NCBI GenBank assembly: GCA_034336665.1
Contig: JAPFBE010000013.1
Location: 16,781,056-16,845,055, forward strand
DNA from: Luscinia megarhynchos
Lineage: Eukaryota > Chordata > Aves > Passeriformes > Turdidae
DNA: 64,000 nt
Direction: 5' to 3'
The notes below the pieces were generated by a model. It saw nothing but the letters and a program-made list of their open reading frames with translations, had not been told where the DNA came from and made no database searches. A program made the position numbers and the translations under genes. Shown here in pieces: positions 26,201 to 36,636 of the stretch. Numbering within the stretch: the first letter of the stretch is position 1; every line of letters begins with the position of its first letter.

Positions 26201-28000
26201 TGTATTTTATATCTTTATATCTATCCTTATGTATGATAGATAACTGTGTGTTCACTATGTGTATCTCTCTCTCTCTAGGTTGAACAAGCATGAAGCTTAT
26301 TTCCTTAGTCAATATAAGCCCAGATCTCTGACAAAGCCTTAGCCGTTTAATGAACACCTTTATGCTTTCCATGATGATGCACCCAGCTGTGATGGTTTGT
26401 GGGACAGGGAGATGTGTTACTTGGCTGAGCTCAGCTCTCTCTGCCAGAAGGTTCACAGCTTGTCCCAGTGCATTTCTCACTGAGATTGCTCACTGGTCCT
26501 GTTAGAGACAAATGCGGATGCCTTGTGCAAGAATGGAGCTGGGAAAGAATTTTTATCACCTCCACTATACAGAAAACTAACAATGTTTAATAGATGCTCT
26601 TATTTTGAAGTTAAGAACTAGATGACCAGCAGAAAAATAAGGTTCTTCTTAATAATGGGTTGTAACCTTTCCTTCCAGGCACAAGCCTTTGCACTCTGTT
26701 TTATACAAAACATATCATTTTCTCATAATCTCCCCAAGTATCAAGTACAAGAAAATGGCTTTTTGTTCATAGGGTAGCTCACTGATTGATTAGGTGTTCA
26801 CACAGGGTCAAAGTCTCATCTTCTTTATACCACTGTAAACTGCATGAATTGCCACAATCTTTATAGAGGAATTTCACTTTACTGTTAATCTTTGTTATCA
26901 TTAAAATATTTGGACTAGTCACAATAGATTTCTTGTAGTTAGTGTGGAAATATTATTTTTTTAATCTAGTTAGCTAAATGGTCAAGAAAGAAGCTCAAAG
27001 ATGCAGCTGCACACTTGGGTTTGTGCTTTGGATTCGGGCGCCTTTTTGCACCCTCTCTTTATTAGGGAAAAAAAAATTCTAAATGGCAGAGCACTGTATC
27101 CTGCAAGCATTTCATTCCACCCACACAGTTCTTTTTCTTTAAAACAGTGGCTTATTCCCAACTGGAAAGGCAGCAGTCTAGCTAGAAGACAGGTTATGTT
27201 CAAGAGAGAAAGGAAGGAGGTAGCTGAATCATAGCAATTTAACTCTGGCTGGGTAGATGTAAATCCAGCCACTGGTTGCTGCTATCAGTATGATTTTGGA
27301 TACAGGGAATAGCATATTGTTCTGGGTAATGAAGGCTAGAGGTCAGAGCAAGCTATGCATTTGCCTTTATTGCTTGCACTCCAGCAGGTGCAATATTCAT
27401 TGCCTCTCTTCTGTGCACAGCCATCTCTAACATTACTAATGAAATGTCAAATCATATTTTTATTTACTTCCTTTCTTCATCACCTGCAAATAGCCACATT
27501 GACAACTCCCAAACCAATCATTTGTGGCTTTCTACGGATGCCATCAGTAAAAGTCAGTCATCAGTAAGGAGCAACACTTTCTGGAAATAAAATAAATAGG
27601 TTCATTTAAGGCTTTTCATAAAACAAATGTTGCAACAAAATTAATTTGTCCAGCATTAGTCATCACCCTTTCAGCATGTTAATACTTCTTCTGGAAGAAA
27701 CCAGATTTTTGAGGGGTTGAAAATATCCTCTGTTACACTCAGCACTCACAAAGGGCAGAAAAGGCACACTTCTGAATGTGTCACATTAACATGCTTCACT
27801 GTCCTGCATGTCCAAGTCATGCAGGCTGATTTTGGTCATAGATCAGTTGTTATTATTTTCCCATGAGTAGCTACTTGTACCTTCTGTCTTGTCAAAACCT
27901 TCGCTGCAATGGGCAGGAGGATGGCTGTTTTTAGTGTTGATTTGCCCCAGAACCAGGCAGCTTCTAAGGAACATAAATATCTAAGAAGACTGGTCTCTTC
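23230..28000. other. No gene seen; single-copy non-coding DNA
   Basis: The longest frame is 157 codons (26007-26480, minus), which looks non-coding in composition and resembles nothing that I know. Minor features are an imperfect ~17-bp tandem duplication at about 25654-25690 and a short (CT)n at 26262-26276. A strong-looking acceptor at 25154 precedes only a 41-base stretch to the next GTAAAT and is not called. Confidence 0.55.
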
Positions 28001-28143
28001 AAGAATGTGGTAGAGCCCCCACCACTGGAGTTTTTCAAGATGTGATAGCTCAAGGTGCTAGATAATCCTATTTATGCTCCCTTTCCCTCAAAAGATGACC
28101 TTTCAAGATCCCTTCCAACTTGGGCTGCACTATGATCTGTGAT
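28001..28143 (+). mobile_element. Degraded CR1 3' end
   Basis: The order of motifs follows the CR1 3' region: GTGGTAGAG, then CCACCACTGGAGTTTTTCAAGA, broken here by drift, then GATGACCTTTCAAGATCCC, then TTCCAACTTGGGCT, ending in CTATGATCTGTGA. The coding part upstream is gone and the tail octamers have decayed, so this is an old 5'-truncated insertion in plus orientation. Its left boundary is approximate. Confidence 0.65.
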
Positions 28144-31100
28144 TTGGTCTGAGTGTACCATTGCACTAGAAACCTTCCAGGAGAAGCAGTATTTGGCCAG
28201 TTTCATACCCAGACTAAGTTTCTCTGTGATGCAGACTGTGCTAGCACAGGTGTGGAAATGGATGAATGGAGGAGTCTCCTCCAGGCTCATCCCCTCAGAC
28301 CCCTTCCCTCCTGTTCCTTTCCTCTGGAGTTTGGCTTTTGCTTTTCATGTTGAGAGGCTTTTAGGGAAGAGAGTGTTGTGATTGCAGAGAGTTGCTTGGG
28401 AGGCAGAAATTGCTGGTTTAGGGCTCTTGGTTACTCCATGGGAGCACAGGGGTTGTGCTGTCTTTGGGCAGCAGTGAACCCACCAGCAGCAATCTCCAGT
28501 AGCTGGGACGAGGTCTTCTTGTGTTCTCATGGGGATGGAAGTTTACTTGGAGCTCTTGGGTAGGACTTGTTGCTGTTTTTCCCCATCATTTTGCCTCTAA
28601 ATGTAAATTTTCCAACAGACTGATGACAATGGGTGGCGTTTGGGGCTCTTGTTTCCTTTGCAGATATGAGACATGAGAAAGGCAATGTTTTCTCCCAGGA
28701 TGAAAGCAATCTGTCTGTGCCTACAGGTCCCTCTTTGATTACAATTAATTAATCACAAGTATGTGTTAGAATTGTGCCAAGAATGCTCTGATCAGAGAAG
28801 CACCCAGTCAAAGGACAGACACAGGGAGAGAATTTAGAGGAAAGTCAGGCATTTTGTTACTCCACTTTGTGGAGGAGCTGTTGCAAGAGCAAATAATAGT
28901 TTGATCTTTTCAGGGGACATATTTTTGGAAGCCTACAGAGAATGTCCACCAGGATTAGAAAAGTGCTTCATAGTTTCTACTAAAGAGGATGTTCCTCCTC
29001 CCAGCTTTTTTTTCAACACCTGTTGTTTTTCCAGCCTATGCCAATCTAGCTCCTGCTCAGAATTGTTGTGATAGGAAGGAGAGAAACAACAACTTTTTGT
29101 CAAGGTGTACTGAAGTTCACCTCAGTTATATTTCAAAGCATCTCAAACTTTTGACTGAAATGCCAATTCCTTAAAGGTGTTTAGACACATCTCTGTTGTT
29201 GTGGTTTTTTTTTTTTTTTTAATTTTTATTTTCATTATTACTATTCTGTCCAAGAACACATAGAACATGGATGATGCTGGATCCTTGTATTCTTCTGGTC
29301 TTTCAGTTTCTCTGTCCCAGAAATAGAGTTTTGCTAGGTGGACACTTGAGGAAAGGGAAGCAAAACTTTGATTAATCACCCACTTATTTGGAAAAAAGAT
29401 GGTTTGAGGCTTGCCTGCAATTCCTGTTCAGAAGCAGTTCTCTTCTTTGAGATCAAAGCATTAGTCTCATAGTTGATAATTTTAAATTTAATCCTATGAG
29501 GGCTTTAAAGATATAGATTATCTCTATGTCCTATTGGGTTCAGAATTTCAGGATAATTGACCTAAACTGCCTCCAAAATCACTATGCCCTTCCTCAGGAT
29601 TGCAAAGACATTTCATGAGCTCTAGCACATCACAGGTTTGCTTAGGAAGAGACTTAACTACAGTAGAGACTTAAGCACTTATGGCCAAGTGCAGGCCCAT
29701 AGCTGCTCACCATTGCTCTGAGCACCTGTCCTGGAAAGTTACCAGCAATAACAAACTTTCTCACAAACTCCCAGAGATTCTTGCTTCTGAACATGGACAG
29801 TCTTCTAAGAAGGATTGGAAAAAGTCATGGTGTGCTTTCCAGAGAGAAAGAAGTGTCAGAAATCTGATATCTGGCAAGTTGAAATTTCTGTGGACACCTG
29901 AAACACATTCTGTGGTGCTTCAAGACATTTTTCTTCCAATGATTTTACTCTTCATTAGACAGCTAAATAAATTTCAGGCTCTGGATCCCACCACATTAAG
30001 TGGTGTTACTAAGAAGAAACACAATATGAAATATTAACATACCTGCCAAAAACCTGTTTACTGTTAAGTTCTTGTATCTGAGTGCTCAGATTCATCCAAA
30101 ATGATAAAACATTAGAGTGATCACCTTTTTGTGACAGAAATACTAAAGTTTGAAGCTGATCTTTCTCTATAATCAGGGGACCAGAACGAATTTCAAAATC
30201 TCATCTTAAATGGAATATCAGTGTTTGAGATCAGATTTAAATCTGGTTATCTTAGAAAGAAAAATCAAAAATGAAATTTATTTTTTCCTCCATTTTTTTA
30301 TATGCAGGTCTATTCCTAATTTATGGTTCTAGCAAATTTCAACAGCCTAGCCTGATGGGAAAATGGAAATCAGTTGTGTCAGTCATTCATCCTGATGAAT
30401 ACATCTGTATTATCCTACACTGGACTTCTTAAGTGACCAAACTTTGGTGGCTCAAAGGATTGCTTGCTGTCTAGGAGGCATCAAAAAATTCAACATTGCA
30501 GTTCTAGTTCAATGCATTTTTTGATACTAAGGACACTATTGCTGAGGGTATCCCTTGAGATGGTGGGGAGTGAAGATTTTCTTTCTTGCTTTTCCTCAGG
30601 AGAGCCAGTTTGGTTGGAACAGCTGCTAAAATTATTAATCCACCGACTGACTGGTCATATGATTTCCCAGAGACTGGTTATTATCCATGTGCAATGTGTT
30701 CTTGCTTTCTTTCTCCATGCTCTGGGTGCACATCTGACATCAGTACTGCAGCTGTATTACACTGAATGCTTTATATTTTAAGGCCTCACTTCTAATTACC
30801 GAAAAAAAGAGATCTCTCTCACATATGTTGGAAAGGGAGAAAGGCTGTAGCTCTACAACTGCTCTGATGAGGTTTTACCTGTTGTTCAGGCTCCCTGTGC
30901 TCTGGCCAGCAGCAGACTGCTTACACATTATAGGCTGTATTTTTGTTGTCCATCAGATTAGTGCAAGATCTTTATTAGTACGAGATCTTTATTCCTAAGA
31001 CCCAAGAATTTCAAGGTGTTCCACAGACTAGCTATGGTTTGGCACATCCACTCTCTGGCTGCCTCTCTTGAATGGACCTGAGGTGTTCATGTCTCCAGTA

Positions 31101-31680
31101 TCTTGAGATACAGAGATTCTGTAACAGAGGTCAGGGTAAAACGTCCTGGATGTGTGGTGTCTGGAGATGGCTGCACTTCTTCCTTGGGGAACATGAGCAC
31201 AGAAGGGCTGGTTCTGACAGCATGGTTGAGGAAGGCAATATTAACCACCCCAACCAGAGGGGCAAGCAGCTTTCCAGAGCACCCAGGGGAGGTAGGAGCA
31301 CAACACATTGATAGTGCAATCTTTGCACAAAGATTTTTGGTTAGGACTTCTGGGAAGTTTCAGAAGCATGCTTGGTCTGTGCTAATGTACAAATCTGGAT
31401 AGTACAAAGAGGAGAAAGATTGATATCTGCTTGTAGCATTTATTTTCTGGTCAGTACAGGGCTCAATAATCCTCTTCCTCGACATGAGTGACAGAGGCAG
31501 TCAGGAATGCAGAGCTTGTTCTGTGGTATAGTACTGACCACCTGACAGGCTGAAATGTGGGGGAATGTCTGCTCTTTCCTCAGAGCACATGGCAGGGGCC
31601 ACTGTGGGAGGTATGTGCAGGGCTGGATGCATCACCAGGCTGTTCTACATGGGCAGCTGTAGTGCTCCTCTGAAAGGCAG
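28144..31680. other. No gene seen; single-copy non-coding DNA
   Basis: Frames of 60-118 codons are present (the longest is 29681-30037, plus), none recognisable. A run of 16 T lies near 29205-29220. Confidence 0.55.
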
Positions 31681-31681
31681 C

Positions 31682-31716
31682 ATTCTGCACTCTGCATTCT
31701 GCATTCTGCACTCTGC
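31682..31716 (+). repeat. Five-copy heptamer tandem repeat
   Basis: Five consecutive 7-base units alternate between ATTCTGC and ACTCTGC, in the order AT, AC, AT, AT, AC. It is a small minisatellite-like array, and nothing functional is implied. Confidence 0.9.
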
Positions 31717-32659
31717 CATTCACTGTCCTCTCCTTCTTTCCTCTGGGAACATCTTCACAGCCTGTCACAAGGGTGACCGAGGAAAACCAAAGGAATCACT
31801 AAAGGGACCTCTGAGCTCTCAAAAAAGAAGTGGGTTTTAAAAATACTGAGCTATTAAGTAGCAGAGCCCTATGCATTTAAAGCAGAGTTCAGCTTTTAAC
31901 CATTCCAAGACAGCCCTGCAAGGCAAACACAACACTATTTCCTCCATATTTTACAAGGAAGGAAATTACAGCACAAGTGACATAGCTGAAGTTTCAAGCT
32001 AGGTGAATATCAGAGGAGGGATTAGTATTTATGCTCCTAACTACCAAAACTGGTGTTTTGCTCTTCAAGGCAACAATGCCTCCAAGGCTTTGTGTTGCAG
32101 AATGAACAAAGCTAATGCAACTTTAATAAAGTGTATGTATATTTTATGCCTTTGCCATAAGGACATGGGATCCTTAGGCTATATGATTTTGACATATAGT
32201 TGAAAATGGTGCAGATGTAATGCAATGATGGTCATGTAATAAAATCTGTAACAGAAGAGTTTTTCCCTCACTGTGCATCTGATTCCTTTCTTAGCATTTA
32301 GTACCTGGATTTGGGGCGGGGATATTCTTATTTACCTGGATCTGAATTCCTTGAGCTTAAACAAATGTTGATTTTGCTGCCAGGCTAGTTTGTTCCCATT
32401 TTTTCTATCAAAGGTCCTCACTTCTCAACAGATTATACATACTGAAATTTGCCAGTCCTTCCTGCTCTGTAACTGTAAGTAAATATGTTTACAATCAGCT
32501 GGTTTTTTTCCCCTAGCCTGATTGGGGCACAAAGAGGAACTTACGTATGTTATTTTTATCTTCTGAGAAAAATGTAGCTGGAGATTTTTCGGGAGCAGTT
32601 AGTTTTTTCCTTTTCAATGCACGGAGGGAGTTAGGTATGGAAGAGTGGGTGTACATAGA
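31717..32659. other. No gene seen; upstream side of a candidate promoter
   Basis: This is single-copy AT-rich sequence. A GC-box-like GGGGCGGGG at 32313-32321 lies about 340 bases before the TATA motif at 32660. The spacing is too long to read much into it. Confidence 0.4.
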
Positions 32660-32667
32660 TATAAAAG
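32660..32667 (+). promoter_or_regulatory. TATA-box-like motif TATAAAAG
   Basis: A full-match TATAAAAG is followed within 100-500 bases by the CpG-rich patch at 32770-33150. If it is used, transcription would start near 32690 and run rightwards. Such octamers also occur by chance in AT-rich DNA, and the CpG patch is what makes this one worth noting. No open reading frame downstream is recognisable. Confidence 0.25.
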
Positions 32668-32769
32668 GAGATATATCCTACTTTTTCTTGCCAGTGTCAG
32701 ACCTGCTTAACACTGGGTAAATGCCTCTGTGTAATGGCAGAGAAATATCAACGTGTGGTGAAATATCTG

Positions 32770-33150
32770 TGCGCAGCAAAAACAGGGGAGTCGCCTTTAA
32801 ATTCAGGATCCGAGTTTCCAAATACAGTTTGCTGGAAAAACACCACCAGATTTGGCCCTGGCTCTCCAGCGGGGAGCTGTGTGTGAAAACGGAGTGTGCG
32901 GCAGGGCTCGGGGGCCATCCTGGGTACGGAGGATGCGGTTTGCGCTCGGGATGCTGGGGCAGGGCAGCAGGTTTGCCGGCTCCGAGCATCGCTGGCAGGG
33001 AGGAACCTTCCCTTCCCGGCTCACGGGCAGGGACAGGGGCCATCTAGTGGGGACAGGAATCGCGGCTGGGAGAGCATCTCCCGTTGCAGCTCCGGCCTCG
33101 CTGCCTCCCTGCGCAGCCTCTGCGCGCTGGCCCGAGAGTTAGAGCTAGAG
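32770..33150. promoter_or_regulatory. Weak CpG island
   Basis: By hand count there are about 21 CpG dinucleotides in 32881-33150, where the surrounding DNA has only a few per kilobase. The region is also GC-rich. It may be the promoter or first-exon region of an unseen transcript, possibly non-coding. A possible donor CAG|GTCAGT lies at 33188-33189. Several overlapping frames of about 96-121 codons on both strands reflect the composition and match nothing known. Confidence 0.45.
33037..33052 (-). promoter_or_regulatory. CTCF-like motif
   Basis: On the minus strand the bases read CCCCACTAGATGGCCC. This fits the vertebrate CTCF core pattern CCA-C-TAG-A/G-T/G-GGC, including the common CTAGATGGC variant. 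The motif lies inside the weak CpG island. The call is a by-eye match without a score. Confidence 0.4.
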
Positions 33151-33189
33151 AATTCTCCTCTGCTTCAGGAAGGGACAGCCAAAGTCAGG

Positions 33190-36100
33190 TCAGTGCAGAA
33201 TAACCAGCGATACCTACTCTAATGGCATTCAGACCATTATCAGGAGACCTGTGCAGAAATTATGAATTGGTTTTGTTCCTTTGCTTCAGACAAAGTGCCC
33301 CGTTTGCCCTGTTGATGTGAAAATAAAGCCAGGCTATGATGTGTGCCCCCTCGATATTTCTGTGTCACATCACTTCAGTAAACTACTTGCATTGACCTAA
33401 AGAGTCAGCTTAGTTTATAAAAGCTGCCTCCTAAGTTCACACGGTGGGTTTATGCTGAGCTGTCTTTAAGGGGCACAGGGAACTGACACACATCATATAA
33501 AGATATGCATTTGTTTTTTATCAAAGCCTAAGTCTTCTATTTCTTTTTGGTTTTAAGTCTGAAGGTGCCTATAAGGCTGCTCTATGGTAAATATGACTTC
33601 ATTTTCAATTTCTAAAATATCTTGTCCCCCATCCAGCACACTCTACCCCTCCATTTGATGAGTGGTCCTATAATAAACTCACTGTAACTTGTTCCAAAAG
33701 GCAGTGCTTTCATAAGAACAGTACTCAGTCCATGTAACAAAGACCTCTAATAAGAACCATAGATTGAATTTTGATAAAATGCAGTCTCTGTAACTGCTGA
33801 CAGCAAGAAGATCTCCCCTGCTTGCTGTGGTTCACCATTGCAGGTGAATCCGTGTCCCAGGTGCTTTGCCTTGAATACAGTTGTATGGAAGAAATAGTGC
33901 TGCTGGGAGGGAGGGAAGGAAGGCACTTCTGTTTCAGGTGCCACACAGGAAGAACAAAAAATCTACCAAAATTTATTTGCACGAATAGTTATTGTCTCCC
34001 CTCCAAATTAAGCTACATCATCAGCTTCCAGGACTGGGTCCTGCTGCTGGAGCACAGGGCTGACACTGGCCACAAGCTGAGGTTGTTCCTGAGAAGGGGG
34101 CAGTTGTAGCTTTGCTGCCAGTGTAAAGCTAGTCCCACAATGTGCATTCCTCCACCTCCATCACCCTTTTCCCTCCCTGCTCCTAGGTGAGAGGCTGAGA
34201 AGCACCTCTGGACTGGCTCCTTCAGGTACAGGATCCAGGGGCCAAAAGATCCTGTTTCCTGGAGCTGGAGAGAGCTCATCATCCAGAGGAGGCAAAGCCC
34301 TGGCAGTCTGGAGCTTGGGCCTGCCTGGGTCATGAAGAAACTGTCCTTGGACTGCTAGGAGAATAAAGCTACTCACACAGGGTGGTGGGAGATACCAGAG
34401 TTAGTGTCATCCCTGGAAGGGTAAAATAATTTTGGGTGGTGCTGCTGAGACTCTGGTAGGGTGTGAAATAGGAGCAAAATTTAATATGAGCCATCAGGCA
34501 GGCAGTTTTGATAAGACTTGATTAAGCCTATCAAATCCCCCTGAAAGGAATCACTTATTGATGGAAAAGTTTTTCTCCCACAGTACTTGATTCTTATGGC
34601 AATTAATGCAGTTGATTACACGACAATTGTATGATGTAAATATATTCTTCAAAGTAGCAGCCTGTAAGGTAATATTTCCTTATTCATTTTGCTGTTCATG
34701 AGGGGGGATGGAATGTAGTGAGAACCAAGGGAGCTGGTAGTTGATGCTCTGCTGTTATCACAGTCCTTCACAGTTTCAGAGACAGTGTCAGACCATTTAG
34801 ATCAGTGAGCTCTGCTGCATGGGAATTCCCCTGTGAACTGGTTCCCCCACGGCCTCTCTCACAGTCGTGGCTCACTGTGATCCTAGCAAACATAAGCCTT
34901 GTCTAACAGGGTCATATATTCAGAAACTTTCCAAGTGGATTCCTGGAAAGTATCCAGTAGATATGGTATGCTTGTCTGTGTATTAGCTTGACCTTATTGC
35001 TTGTTCCTGCCTTCACAGAATATTCAGGAAATCAGATTATGCAAAATGCTGGAAACGAAAGCAAATCTGAATGAACTAACATCCCCGGTTTCAAAGATTC
35101 ATAAATTCCTTAAGAACTTGTGTAATACAAAATATGTGTGCCATCCCATAGGCTATGATACATTTTGCCTACACTTTGGTACATTTATGTTTCTGGAAAT
35201 GGAGAATTCCATCAGGTATCTGACATGGTGATTTTCTGCTGTAGAAATGACCATTTAAATGTCTTTAAATGCATCACTTGCATCTTTGCTGCTGCCACAT
35301 CACACTCTGATGGACTAACACCTCTTTTAGAAGCCAAACTGAAAGTCCAAGTTACTCATGCTGGAGTTGTAGCTCCTGTGAGAAACTAACACCTTTTCCC
35401 TCCTGACTGGATCACCATCAACAGCCTGGCCCTCAGGAGGCTTTAACAAAGTGTCCCCCAGAACAGCAGAAAGGGAGCAGGAGATGCTCTTCCACCTTCA
35501 GCTGCTCCCAAAGCTGTGTGGCACAGCAGCAGCCAGTGCAGCAGGACTGCCCAGGAGGGAGGCAGAGGGAGCTGTGGCTGCAGAGGTGGTGACAGCAGCA
35601 CATGAGACCTGTCCTGGTGGTGGCTGCTGCTCAGGGCTGGGGCTGGGCTCTTCCTGGGCTGTCTTGGATGTCCTGCCCCAGGTGAAGCTCCTGGGGCCCT
35701 CTTTGCCCAGAGCTGGCCAAGGGCACCAGCCTGGCTTTTCCCCCTGAGTAAAATTTTTTTTTCTTATTTCCTAGAAAGCTCTTCTGGGAGTTTTTTCCCT
35801 AAGTTTGTCCAAACTTAGACATTTACTTTTACTGAAATGCTCGGAGGGGCAGGAAAGCCATCTCTAGGCTTTGCATAAAACCCTGACCACCTCCCTTGTC
35901 AGGGTTTGATTAAGATACCTCATTGCTTTTCTCAATCTCTCTGCCTGCCTGCTTTAGCTGGTGCAAAAGTGAAATTGTCATTGTTTTTACCATGGCACGT
36001 TAAAAAACAGCCCAATAAACTTGTGAGGGGAATCCTAATTATGCTGGCATGAGCATAATTTAATTCAGATTGCTATAACAACAATCAGTGTCCATGCTCT

Positions 36101-36636
36101 CTGTAATCATGTTAAGGCCTATACACAAAATAATTAGCATCTTTATGTTTGGTAAATAGAGGTCTGCTCCAGGTCAGCCTCAATGAGGACATGGCATTGT
36201 TAGAAGGCTAGGCCTTTTACAGCTTGTGCAGAATGGGCATTTGCAAATAAAATGCTGCTGGAAAGGACAAAAGGAGGGCTTGATTATCCAGGAAGCACCT
36301 CCACTTGCCTCTTACCCGGTTTTTATTCTTCCTTCGGAAGAAAAATAATAATTCCTTTATTCAAGCTCAAGAAATCAAAAGAAACAGCATATAATAGACA
36401 CACTCCCTGCTCAGTTTCCTTTTCACAGCCAAGCACGATCCAACCTGTATTCCTGCAGCCCTGAATCTGACACAAGGCAGGGGCATTTGTTTGTTTGTTT
36501 ATTTATTAAAAGACTCTATGGTTGCTTAGCATGGAACAGACCTGCCAGAATTTCAAGTGGTTCAGAAAAGTCAGAGGATGATTCCACAAGTAAGCAAGAG
36601 CTTTAGTCCACAGCACCCCAGCCTTTTCTGTATTTA
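33190..36636. other. No gene seen; single-copy non-coding DNA
   Basis: A GC-rich stretch at 35440-35750 is open for 98 codons (35451-35747, plus), rich in Ala, Gly and Glu, with no domain that I recognise. The segments 34590-34700 and 35990-36160 contain dense TAATTA/ATTAAT-type words and look like candidate conserved non-coding elements. A short TTTG/TTTA repeat lies at 36487-36508, just left of the LTR. Confidence 0.45.

Noticed and set aside
26007..26480. 157-codon minus-strand frame
   Set aside because: There is no recognisable domain, and it spans a (CT)n and AT-rich stretches. Chance openness is the simplest reading.
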